A stretch of 64,000 nucleotides of DNA, from the NCBI GenBank assembly GCA_018241695.1, contig JAFEDH010000010.1, forward strand, positions 1 to 64,000, read 5' to 3'. The notes below the pieces were generated by a model. The model had not been told where the DNA came from, made no database searches, and was given only the letters and a program-made list of their open reading frames with translations. Source of the DNA: Pseudomonadota bacterium. Lineage in GTDB: Bacteria > Pseudomonadota > Gammaproteobacteria > Burkholderiales > Rhodocyclaceae. The position numbers and the translations under genes are program-made. Positions 20,060 to 28,454 of this stretch are shown piece by piece. Position 1 is the stretch's first letter, and every line of letters starts with the position of its first letter.

Positions 20060-20494
20060 ATGGCCGTTGTCGAAAAAACCGTCCTGATCGAATTCACGCC
20101 TGCCCAGATGTTCGATCTGGTGGATCGGGTGGAGGAATACCCTCGCTTTCTGCCCTGGTGCGGAGGTATCGAGCTTCACGAACGCAGTACCGATCGGACC
20201 GTGGCCACATTGCACATCAGTTATCACGGCGTGAAAAGCCACTTTTCCACTGAAAACGCCAAAGAAGCTCCATTTCATATGCGCATGGCCCTGCGTGACG
20301 GCCCCCTCAAGCACCTGGATGGTGACTGGAGGTTCACCCCCCTGGGGGAGCATGCGTGCAAGGTCCAGTTCCGGCTTCACTACGAATTTTCCAATCGCCT
20401 GCTGGAAAAGGTCGTGGGTCCGGTGTTCAACCACATCGCCAATACCTTTGTCGATGCTTTTGTGCAAAGGGCTCACCATGTCCATGGCCGATGA
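20060..20494 (+). CDS. ratA: RatA-type START/coenzyme-Q-binding family protein
   Basis: The product has 144 residues from the ATG at 20060 (MAVVEKTVLIEFTPAQMFDLV), the normal family start; 28 upstream codons in frame lie over the smpB leader and were rejected. The motif VEEYPRFLPWCGG is typical. Homologues are described as the ribosome-associating toxin RatA in E. coli and as Coq10-like lipid-binding proteins, so the function is not settled. It overlaps rnfH by 17 bases, the usual pairing. Confidence 0.9.
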   Translation: MAVVEKTVLIEFTPAQMFDLVDRVEEYPRFLPWCGGIELHERSTDRTVATLHISYHGVKSHFSTENAKEAPFHMRMALRDGPLKHLDGDWRFTPLGEHACKVQFRLHYEFSNRLLEKVVGPVFNHIANTFVDAFVQRAHHVHGR

Positions 20495-20798
20495 CGCTAT
20501 TCATGTCGAAGTCGTTTATGCCCTGCCTGCCCGGCAGGATCTGGTTCGCCTCAAATTACGATCCGGCGCCACACTGCGCCAGGCGGTTGAGTCATCGGGG
20601 CTGCTGCAGAAATATCCCGGAATCGATATCGAGAACGGCCGGTTCGGGATTTTTTCCAAACTGTCCAAGCCGGATACCGAATTGCGCGATCGCGACCGGA
20701 TCGAAATCTACCGTCCTCTCATCGCTGACCCCAAGGAGGTGCGCAAGCAGAAGGCCGCCGAGGGCAAGGTGATGAAAAAAGGGCGTGGAGAGGCATGA
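20478..20798 (+). CDS. rnfH: RnfH family protein
   Basis: The product has 106 residues from the ATG at 20478, which follows AAAGG at a spacing of 7. It has a small ubiquitin-like beta-grasp fold pattern (IHVEVVYALPARQDLVRLKL) and the family motif DRIEIYRPLIADPKEVRKQ. Its role is unknown; it pairs with RatA as a proposed antitoxin-like partner in some species. The long upstream extension in frame is antisense-like shadow within ratA. Confidence 0.9.
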   Translation: MSMADDAIHVEVVYALPARQDLVRLKLRSGATLRQAVESSGLLQKYPGIDIENGRFGIFSKLSKPDTELRDRDRIEIYRPLIADPKEVRKQKAAEGKVMKKGRGEA

Positions 20799-20847
20799 TC
20801 CGGCGTGACCTTGCGGTCAGGAGCAACACGGCGAGGCCCCGGGACAA

Positions 20848-22366
<1,519 letters not shown>

Positions 22367-22385
22367 CCGGCGGCAGCCCAACCGG

Positions 22386-22411
22386 GGCGGCTGCGGCCGC
22401 CTTTATTTTTT
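22386..22411 (+). terminator. Terminator-like hairpin between guaB and guaA
   Basis: A 5-bp GC stem (22386-22390 with 22397-22401) around a 6-base loop is followed by a T-rich tract. It is short and may act as an attenuator or partial terminator rather than a full stop within the operon. Confidence 0.5.
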
Positions 22412-22425
22412 CAGAGTCGAGCCTC

Positions 22426-23991
22426 ATGTCCCACCAACGCATTCTCATTCTTGATTTCGGATCCCAGGTGGCGCAACTGATCGCCCGCCGGGTACGGGAG
22501 CAGCAGGTTTATTGCGAACTGCATCCCTTCGATGTTTCCGCCGATTTCATCCGCAATTTTTCCCCACAGGGGATCATTCTTTCCGGCGGCCCCAACTCGG
22601 TCTATGCAGAGCAGGACTGGCGGGCGCCGCAGATCGTATTCGAACTGGGCGTACCGGTGCTGGGCATTTGCTACGGCATGCAGACCATGGCCCAGCAACT
22701 CGGTGGCACGGTTGAAAGTTCCGGCAAGCGCGAGTTCGGCTATGCCGAAGTGCGTGCCCGTGGTCACTCCAGGCTCTTCAACGACATTCAGGACAAAATC
22801 AACACCGAAGGCCACGGTCTGCTCGACGTATGGATGAGCCATGGCGACAAGGTGACCGAATTGCCGAGCGGTTTCAAGGTGATCGGCAGCAGTGATTCCT
22901 GCCCGGTTGCCGCCATGGCCGACGAAGAACGGCGCTTTTACGCCGTGCAGTTTCATCCCGAGGTGACTCATACGCTCAAGGGCAAGGAAATCATCGCCCG
23001 CTTTGTCCATGACATCTGCGCGTGCGGCCGTGATTGGAACATGCCCGACTACGTGGTCGAGGCGGTGGAGAAAATCCGTACCCAGACTGGCGTAGAAGAA
23101 GTGATCCTGGGGCTTTCCGGCGGAGTGGATTCGTCGGTGGCCGCCGCCCTGATCCATCGTGCGATCGGCGATCAACTGACCTGCGTTTTCGTGGACAACG
23201 GCCTGTTACGTCTTGATGAAGCCGAACAGGTAATGCAGACCTTCGCCCGGAGTCTGGGGGTGAAGGTGGTTCATGTGGATGCCAGCGAACAGTTCATGGG
23301 ACATCTTCAGGGCGTTTCCGATCCGGAACAGAAACGTAAAATCATCGGCCGAGAATTTGTCGAAGTCTTTCAGGCCGAGGCCAGGAAAATGGCCAACGCC
23401 CGCTGGCTGGCCCAGGGCACCATCTATCCGGACGTAATCGAGTCGGCAGGCGCCAAAACCGGCAAGGCGCACGCCATCAAAAGCCACCATAACGTCGGTG
23501 GTCTGCCCGAAACCCTCAACCTCAAACTTCTCGAACCTCTGCGCGACCTGTTCAAGGATGAGGTACGCGAACTCGGTGTGGCGCTGGGTCTGCCCCACGA
23601 GATGGTCTACCGCCATCCATTTCCGGGCCCGGGCCTCGGAGTGCGGATTCTGGGCGAAGTGAGGAAGGAATATGCCGATCTCCTGCGCCGTGCAGATGCC
23701 ATCTTCATCGACGAACTGCGCGCTGCCGGCTGGTACGACAAGACCAGCCAGGCATTTGCGGTTTTCCTGCCGGTGAAGAGCGTGGGTGTGATGGGGGACG
23801 GCCGCACCTACGAATTCGTAGTGGCCCTGCGTGCCGTGCAAACCCAGGATTTCATGACAGCCCACTGGGCCGAGCTGCCTCATGGCCTGTTGGGGAAGGT
23901 CAGCAACCGTATCATCAACGAGGTACGTGGCATCAATCGCGTTGTGTACGATATTTCCGGAAAACCTCCAGCCACCATCGAGTGGGAGTGA
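22426..23991 (+). CDS. guaA: GMP synthase (glutamine-hydrolysing)
   Basis: The product has 521 residues from the ATG at 22426 ([17 protein letters not shown]). The N-terminal glutaminase has its nucleophile Cys in LGICYGMQ and the His/Glu pair in QFHPEVTHT. The ATP pyrophosphatase P-loop is LSGGVDSSV, and the C-terminal dimer domain ends PPATIEWE. It aminates XMP to GMP. Its 3' end is a known integration site for genomic islands, and the next 4 kb do look like an island remnant. Confidence 0.97.
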   Translation: MSHQRILILDFGSQVAQLIARRVREQQVYCELHPFDVSADFIRNFSPQGIILSGGPNSVYAEQDWRAPQIVFELGVPVLGICYGMQTMAQQLGGTVESSGKREFGYAEVRARGHSRLFNDIQDKINTEGHGLLDVWMSHGDKVTELPSGFKVIGSSDSCPVAAMADEERRFYAVQFHPEVTHTLKGKEIIARFVHDICACGRDWNMPDYVVEAVEKIRTQTGVEEVILGLSGGVDSSVAAALIHRAIGDQLTCVFVDNGLLRLDEAEQVMQTFARSLGVKVVHVDASEQFMGHLQGVSDPEQKRKIIGREFVEVFQAEARKMANARWLAQGTIYPDVIESAGAKTGKAHAIKSHHNVGGLPETLNLKLLEPLRDLFKDEVRELGVALGLPHEMVYRHPFPGPGLGVRILGEVRKEYADLLRRADAIFIDELRAAGWYDKTSQAFAVFLPVKSVGVMGDGRTYEFVVALRAVQTQDFMTAHWAELPHGLLGKVSNRIINEVRGINRVVYDISGKPPATIEWE

Positions 23992-23992
23992 A
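23981..23992 (+). repeat. Left copy of an attachment-like repeat at the guaA 3' end
   Basis: AGTGGGAGTGAA spans the guaA stop codon. A copy with one difference (AGTGGGAATGAA) is found at 28232-28243, and further matching bases follow. The pair brackets the accessory block, as attL and attR would. Confidence 0.35.
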
Positions 23993-24009
23993 TTTACGTC
24001 CTTCGAGGA

Positions 24010-24088
24010 CTATCGCCAGCTATCGAAAAACAGCCGCAACGTGTTGATTTATAAAGAAATACGTCGCAGCAGCTATCGGTGGCTATCG
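24010..24088 (+). repeat. Two pairs of CTATCG repeats next to guaA
   Basis: CTATCG occurs at 24010, 24020, 24073 and 24083. Within each pair the spacing is exactly 10 bp, and the pairs are 63 bp apart, close to six helical turns. This phased layout is typical of protein-binding sites such as recombinase arm sites. No integrase gene remains nearby. The stretch from 23992 to about 24128 holds no other gene-like signal. Confidence 0.45.
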
Positions 24089-24128
24089 CCGGCCAGCAGA
24101 AAAAGTTGACGGTACTGGTGAGTCCGGC

Positions 24129-24311
24129 GTGGTAGCTCGTCCGCTTGCCGGCCGTTCGCAGAGACTCACAACTTATCTGTTGCGCCTGAACGAAGAGCCA
24201 TCGGATGTTCTGGCTCGTTTCATCGAACGAGTCTTTGCAATCGATCCACCCAAAGGGAAAACCTCTGCCGCCCGAGAACGAAACGATCAATCGGAGGAAG
24301 TTGAATCATGA
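24129..24311 (+). CDS. Small hypothetical protein upstream of the EexN-like gene
   Basis: A GTG-initiated frame of 60 codons ends in an ATGA overlap with the EexN-like lipoprotein gene, which argues for translation. The product is charged at its C-terminus (ARERNDQSEEVES) and has no recognised domain. It could be the tail of a larger island gene whose front is lost. There is no clear ribosome site before the GTG. Confidence 0.35.
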   Translation: MVARPLAGRSQRLTTYLLRLNEEPSDVLARFIERVFAIDPPKGKTSAARERNDQSEEVES

Positions 24312-24586
24312 AGAAGATCATCCCACTTCCGTTTCTGCTTGCTGCAACGTTGGTGGCTTGCGGCAAACCTGATCCAGCCGAGACGAGCAAGCCTGCGCCA
24401 ACCGAAACTGTGGAGGCGCTTGCAGCCAATCCCGCACGGTTGAAGGAATTGCGCGAGCAGTGCAAGACGGATCGCGCCAAGGTGGGCGATGAACTCTGCA
24501 ATCGTGCGGCCGAGGCAACGAATCGGCGTTTCTTCGGGGATGGCAAGACGCCGTACACCCCGCCGAAGGAGCAGCCGAAGTTCTGA
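24308..24586 (+). CDS. EexN family lipoprotein (entry exclusion-like)
   Basis: The 92-residue product starts with a short signal peptide ending in the lipobox LVAC (Cys18), followed by a Pro/Thr-rich linker. The motifs LAANPARLKELREQC, DRAKVGDELCN and RRFFGDGKTPYTPP match the small EexN/TrbK-like lipoproteins found in conjugative transfer clusters of integrative elements, where they are linked to blocking entry of related elements. A GGAGGA site lies about 8 bases before the ATG. Two Cys are conserved and may form a disulfide. The rest of the transfer cluster is missing apart from a trbE scrap. Confidence 0.75.
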   Translation: MKKIIPLPFLLAATLVACGKPDPAETSKPAPTETVEALAANPARLKELREQCKTDRAKVGDELCNRAAEATNRRFFGDGKTPYTPPKEQPKF

Positions 24587-24638
24587 TCGTTGCCGATTCG
24601 CAAGAAACTTCGATCCCCCAACTCGATACGCCGCAATG

Positions 24639-24660
24639 CGCCGCCGCACGCGGCGTTTCT
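24639..24660 (+). terminator. Weak GC hairpin after the EexN-like gene
   Basis: A 5-bp stem (24639-24643 with 24651-24655) and 7-base loop are followed by TTTCT. It may terminate the lipoprotein transcript. Confidence 0.3.
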
Positions 24661-24744
24661 CCAATATTCGCCACTGTGCGAAATCTTGCTTTTTCCGCGA
24701 CTTTTCTTCCGATAACGGTCTTTGACCGGCCCTCGACCTGACTC

Positions 24745-25010
24745 CGAGCGGCCCATGTCGAAGGCGAAAATACGCGAGCCTGGGTAGCGCCGGAACTACA
24801 TCGCCAGCGTGGCAAGCAGGACGGACTTGCCCATGCCGGTCGGGCCAGCAACCAGCGTGTGACCCACGTCGCCGATGTGCGTCACCAGCCACGACAGCGG
24901 CTCTGGGAAATCCGAGCGCGGATAGTCGGCTGCCGGCCGGCGCTCGGCTTCGACGAACAGCGCCCAGCCGGCGCCAACCTTCCCGTGCGGCTGTGCCGAA
25001 GGGGTGAGAA
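24745..25010 (-). pseudogene. trbE: Fragment of trbE (conjugal transfer ATPase)
   Basis: Read on the minus strand, this stretch gives VGAGWALFVEAERRPAADYP, then THIGDVGHTLVAGPTGMGKS with a full Walker A, then LLATLAM, a stop codon at 24798-24796, and FRRYPGSRIFAFDMGRS. The pattern is that of the TrbE/VirB4 family of type IV secretion ATPases. TrbE is normally over 800 residues, so fewer than 90 codons remain. The stop replaces what is usually a Gln codon. Similarity stops after GRS, and both ends lack a start or natural stop, so this is a decayed relic. Confidence 0.75.
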
Positions 25011-25028
25011 TTTGGATATATTTGCATT

Positions 25029-25047
25029 GTCGTATTCAGGCTACGAC
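25029..25047. promoter_or_regulatory. Upstream inverted repeat (AbiEi operator candidate 1)
   Basis: GTCGTA (25029-25034) and TACGAC (25042-25047) are a perfect inverted repeat around 7 bases. The same half-site recurs at the abiEi start. AbiEi antitoxins are known to bind inverted repeats upstream of their operon to repress it. Confidence 0.55.
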
Positions 25048-25065
25048 TGGGAGCGTCAGATCAAA

Positions 25066-25111
25066 TTGACTTCTTCTTGGAAAAGTTGTAGAAATCGTAG
25101 TATGACTACGA
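25066..25111 (+). promoter_or_regulatory. abiE promoter with overlapping operator 2
   Basis: TTGACT (25066-25071), 17 bases, and TAGAAA (25089-25094) form a promoter. The inverted repeat TCGTAG (25095-25100) / CTACGA (25106-25111) sits directly after the -10 and spans the ATG at 25102. A bound antitoxin there would block transcription start, and the predicted transcript is leaderless. Confidence 0.55.
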
Positions 25112-25839
25112 CTTCTCCAAGCAAGTTAAACGCCCTCTACACCCGGCTGGCACCGGGAACGCCGCTGACCTCGGAGGATTTGGCGGTGCTGGGCATCTCT
25201 GCCGATCTGGCCGTCCACTACGTCCGGGCAGGCTGGCTCACGCGCCTGGCCCGCGGGGTGTTCGGCCGACCGAACGACACGCTGGCCCTGCACCCCAGCC
25301 TGTTGCTGTTGCAGCGCAGGTTCGAGGGGCTGCACGTCGGCGGCAAGTCGGCGCTGGACTGGTACGGCGTGCGCCAGTACGTGTCGCAGCAGCCCGTGCT
25401 GCATCTGTACGGCTGGACGGCGGCGCGCTTGCCGGAATGGTTCACCGAACGTTTCCCGGCGGAGTACCACCGCAAGCGCCTGTTCGACGAGCAGCCGGAC
25501 ACCTTGCTGCACGTCGGCCCGTTCGAGCAGCGCAGCGGGGCGCCGCAGGTCTCGGCGCCGGAGCGCGCCTTGCTGGAACTGTTGAGCGAAGTCGGTGTGC
25601 GCCAGCCCTTGCAGGAAGCCCGCGAACTTGTCGAAGGTTCCTACAGCCTGCGCGCCGACGTGCTGCGTGAGCTATTGCAGCACTGCACGAACGTCAAGAC
25701 CGTGCGGCTGTGCCTGCAGCTCGGCCGCGAAGCATCGCTGCCCTGGGCGGCCAAGCTCGATCCGGCTACCTTGCCGACGGGCAGCGATCGGCCCTGGGTG
25801 TCCCGCTCGGCCGATGGCTTGCTGGTGCTCAAGCCATGA
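25102..25839 (+). CDS. abiEi: AbiEi-type antitoxin, type IV toxin-antitoxin system
   Basis: The product has 245 residues from the ATG at 25102. An N-terminal winged-helix DNA-binding region (about 1-85, with VHYVRAGWLTRLARGVFG) is followed by the AbiEi C-terminal antitoxin domain (SAPERALLELLSEVG, residues about 150-165, then a helical stretch). It represses its own operon and counters AbiEii without direct complex formation in the known systems. The stop overlaps the abiEii start (ATGA). No ribosome site is seen and the ATG lies inside an inverted repeat. Confidence 0.85.
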   Translation: MTTTSPSKLNALYTRLAPGTPLTSEDLAVLGISADLAVHYVRAGWLTRLARGVFGRPNDTLALHPSLLLLQRRFEGLHVGGKSALDWYGVRQYVSQQPVLHLYGWTAARLPEWFTERFPAEYHRKRLFDEQPDTLLHVGPFEQRSGAPQVSAPERALLELLSEVGVRQPLQEARELVEGSYSLRADVLRELLQHCTNVKTVRLCLQLGREASLPWAAKLDPATLPTGSDRPWVSRSADGLLVLKP

Positions 25840-26747
25840 ACCAGACCTATCTCGATACCGCCCGGCTGCTGACGCAGGTAGCGCCGCTGGTGTTCGTGGA
25901 CGACACGTTTGCGCTGAAGGGCGGCACCGCGATCAATCTGTTCGTGCGCGACATGCCGCGTTTGTCGGTGGACCTCGATCTCGTCTTTCCCGATCACGCG
26001 CTGCCGCGCGATGAAGCGTTGGCGCGCATCAACGAGGCTGTTCGGCAGGCCGCCGAGCGGTTGAAGAAACGAGGATTCCAGACGCACGCGCCAGCGGCGG
26101 CAGCGGGGGAGACGAAGTTGCTGGTGCGCCGCGACTCGATCCAGGTCAAGGTCGAAGTCAACTTCGTCATGCGCGGCATGGTGCAGCCGGTGCGTCATGC
26201 TTCGCTCACGCCCACCGCGCGCGACGTGCTGATGGCCGATCTGGACATCCCGGTGGTGTCCTTGGAAGACGTGTACGGCGGCAAGCTGGTGGCGGCGTTG
26301 GATCGGCAGCACCCGCGCGACCTGTTCGACGCGATGCAGCTCTTTGCGCACGAGGGCATCACGCCCGGCATCCGGCGCGCGTTCGTGGTCTACCTCGCCA
26401 GCAGCAACCGGCCGATCCATGAAGTGCTGTTCCCGCCGCTGCGGGACGTCCGGTACGACTACGAGCACAACTTCCAGGGCATGACGGCCGAGCCGGTGCC
26501 GCTCGATGCACTGCTCGCTGCGCGGGAACGCATGGTGCGCGAACTCCAGCAGGGCTTGGACGAGAACGAGCGGCGCTTCTTGCTGTCGCTGGCCGCCGGT
26601 ACGCCGGAGTGGTCGCTGCTCGGCATCGCGCACATCGAACACCTGCCGGGCATCCGCTGGAAGCTGCACAACCTGGCGCAGTTGCAGAAGACTGATGCGA
26701 AGCGGTTTGCCGAGCAAGCAGATACGCTGGCCGCACGGTTTGGGTAG
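25836..26747 (+). CDS. abiEii: AbiEii-type nucleotidyltransferase toxin
   Basis: The product has 303 residues. The nucleotidyltransferase core has KGGTAINLF (residues 28-36) and DLDLVF with Asp46 and Asp48, followed by SLEDVYGGKLVAALDR and HPRDLFD, all typical of the AbiEii/AbiGii/MenT toxins. Related toxins add nucleotides to tRNA acceptor ends and stop growth reversibly; the target here is unknown. It is coupled to abiEi by a 4-base overlap, and a SLATT-like gene follows at once. Confidence 0.87.
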   Translation: MNQTYLDTARLLTQVAPLVFVDDTFALKGGTAINLFVRDMPRLSVDLDLVFPDHALPRDEALARINEAVRQAAERLKKRGFQTHAPAAAAGETKLLVRRDSIQVKVEVNFVMRGMVQPVRHASLTPTARDVLMADLDIPVVSLEDVYGGKLVAALDRQHPRDLFDAMQLFAHEGITPGIRRAFVVYLASSNRPIHEVLFPPLRDVRYDYEHNFQGMTAEPVPLDALLAARERMVRELQQGLDENERRFLLSLAAGTPEWSLLGIAHIEHLPGIRWKLHNLAQLQKTDAKRFAEQADTLAARFG

Positions 26748-26767
26748 GGGAACGGACGCAGAATCTC

Positions 26768-27268
26768 ATAGAAGAATGTCGCCGCCAGGAGGAATCCGGC
26801 TTCTACACTTCGACCTCACTCTATGAATGGCTCAAGTCCTTGCGCCGCTGGCGTGTGGCGTTCATCGGGCTGCCTATTATTCTCGGCGGTGTAGCCGCTT
26901 GGCCGCTGCTTGCAAAGCAACCGGACTGGCAATGGCTCACGGGCTTATGTGCCTTACTTGCAGGCATCATGCCAGCGGTGTACAAGGCGCTTCACTTCGA
27001 TGTAAGCCTCACCATGGTGGCAAAGCACGCCGCTGAGTTCAAGAGTTTGCAGGACAGGTTTCGCCAGGCATGGCGCGTGACAGCCCTTGGTGACTTCAAC
27101 GACTTCAAAGTCGAATTTGACGCGCTGATGCAGCGGATGGATGATGCGCGCGCCGCAAGCCTCACTCCGCCAGAAAGCTTCTTCAAGAAGGCCCAGCAGA
27201 AGCAAAAGGCCGGCGACTATGACTTCGCCGTGGACATGGCGAAATCCGGCACAACCACGACCCGGTAG
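26768..27268 (+). CDS. SLATT-like two-helix membrane protein, start not resolved
   Basis: The frame reads IEECRRQEESGFYTSTSLYE, then WLKSLRRWR, two hydrophobic segments (VAFIGLPIILGGVAAWPLL and a second around LTGLCALLAGIMPAVYKAL), and an amphipathic C-terminal part. This is the layout of SLATT-domain proteins, predicted membrane effectors of conflict systems. The frame is open from inside abiEii but has no ATG, GTG or TTG at the expected place; the first usable start codon is a TTG at 26840, which would cut off the conserved front. It may be coupled to abiEii, or its start may be damaged. Confidence 0.55.
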   Translation: MEECRRQEESGFYTSTSLYEWLKSLRRWRVAFIGLPIILGGVAAWPLLAKQPDWQWLTGLCALLAGIMPAVYKALHFDVSLTMVAKHAAEFKSLQDRFRQAWRVTALGDFNDFKVEFDALMQRMDDARAASLTPPESFFKKAQQKQKAGDYDFAVDMAKSGTTTTR

Positions 27269-27377
27269 TGGGTCAGAACGAATTAACGACGGAGCATGGT
27301 ATTTTTTATGGTATCGACTGAAGTGATAAGCATGAAGGCCGCGCCGTTATTGGCATTTTCTTGCTCATTGATAATTA

Positions 27378-28230
27378 GAGTCTGTGGACATTAGATGCCC
27401 ACCTCCTGTTCACAACGGTCGAAATATGTTCACATCCTGTCTTTTGAGAAGACGACAGGATGCCGAGATTGTTGCTGCGTGACGACCAATGGATTCGAAT
27501 TGGAGGACTGCTCCAGGGTAAACATGGAGACCGAGGGCGGACGGGTACGAACAACAGATTGTTTGTCGAGGCTGTGCTCTGGATGGCGCGCACCGGTGCG
27601 CCATGGCGTGATCTGCCACTGGCGTTCGGTCCCTGGAATACCGTGTTCCGGCGCTTCTCCCGTTGGGCCGACAAGGGCGTGTGGCAAGCAATCTTCGCCC
27701 GGCTCTCCGAAGATGCCGACTTCGAAGAGGTGTTTCTCGACAGCACCATCGTGCGCGCACACCAACACGCGGCGGGGGCATCAAAAAAAAGGGCCAACAA
27801 GGTCTTGGCTGTTCTCGTGGGGGACTGCTGAGCACCAAGATTCACGCCGTCGTGGATGGACTTGGCAACCTGGGGCGATTTCGCCTGACCGGCGGCAAGC
27901 GGCATGACATTACCGAAGCAGAAAATCTGCTCATCGGAATGGAGGATGTCGAAGCCGTCATTGCCGACAAGGCCTTCGATGCCGCCAATCTCCTGGCGCG
28001 TATCCGAGAACTGGGCGCACGAGCTGTCATTCCGCCCAGAGCCAATCGCAAAGAGGTCCGTGACTATGATGTTCATCACTACAAGAGTCGCAATCTCATG
28101 GAACGTTTCTTCGCACGCATCAAACAGTTTCGCCGCATCGCCACTCGCTACGACAAGCTCGCCGTGCGTTTCGAGGCATTCATTTCTATCGCTGCAGCCT
28201 TCATCTGGCTCGCATAATGTCCACAGGCCC
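27378..28230 (+). mobile_element. IS5-family insertion sequence (IS427-like group), 853 bp
   Basis: The ends are imperfect 16-bp inverted repeats (27378-27393 and 28215-28230, 14 of 16 matching, core CTGTGGACATTA). The element is flanked by TA on both sides (27376-27377 and 28231-28232), the expected target duplication. It holds a two-frame transposase with an A8 slippage site. Both ends and the catalytic residues look intact, so it may be active. Confidence 0.9.
27460..28217 (+). CDS. IS5-family DDE transposase with programmed -1 frameshift
   Basis: The first frame (27460-27831, 123 residues) starts MPRLLLRDDQWIRIGGLL and contains the first catalytic Asp in DSTIVRAH. The second frame (in use from about 27790 to 28217) gives STKIHAVVDGLGN, the second Asp region ADKAFDA and the Glu in RNLMERFFARIKQFRR. 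Eight A residues at 27783-27790 allow a -1 slip that joins the two, the known mechanism of this IS group. If the A run were miscounted, the gene would instead be a single frame. Confidence 0.88.
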
Positions 28231-28231
28231 T

Positions 28232-28243
28232 AGTGGGAATGAA
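28232..28243 (+). repeat. Right copy of the guaA-end repeat
   Basis: AGTGGGAATGAA matches 11 of 12 bases of the guaA 3' end at 23981-23992 and starts right at the IS target site. It may be a worn attR of the island. Confidence 0.3.
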
Positions 28244-28337
28244 AATCAGCTTTATTGTAAATCCTTATTTCGGTTGATGAGATGGGTTGTCCAGTGATCT
28301 AACTTTCGCCATATGAGCAGGTGCTTTTAACCTTGTA

Positions 28338-28374
28338 GGGGCAATGCTGGCATCTTTTTTTTGCCCCATTTTTT
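28338..28374 (+). terminator. Intrinsic terminator before the capsule operon
   Basis: GGGGCAA (28338-28344) pairs with TTGCCCC (28361-28367) and is followed by A and six T. It would insulate the capsule operon from transcription through the island. Confidence 0.7.
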
Positions 28375-28396
28375 ACACTTTCAGGTTGTCAGATTA

Positions 28397-28427
28397 TTGA
28401 CAGATTGTGTTGGCAACAAGGTAGCAT
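28397..28427 (+). promoter_or_regulatory. Candidate promoter and ops-like element of the capsule operon
   Basis: A consensus TTGACA lies at 28397-28402. GGTAGCAT at 28420-28427 matches the core of the ops element (GGTAGCNT) that recruits RfaH to long surface-polysaccharide operons. The only -10-like hexamer at workable distance (TAGCAT, spacing 19) overlaps that element, so both cannot be right as read. The ops reading needs a promoter further upstream, for example the TTTACA near 28371. Confidence 0.35.
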
Positions 28428-28454
28428 TTGAGGGGGTTATGGAGGTTTGGTAGA

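Noticed and set aside
24287..25027. Minus-strand open frame of 246 codons across the trbE scrap and the lipoprotein gene
   Set aside because: The trbE similarity is in another frame, and this frame has no recognisable protein features.
25641..26717. Minus-strand frame of 358 codons opposite abiEii
   Set aside because: Antisense to clear AbiEi/AbiEii coding sequence; composition is that of a complement of coding DNA.
27269..27377. Possible gene between the SLATT-like gene and the IS
   Set aside because: Only a very short frame with no ribosome site or similarity is present; treated as spacer.
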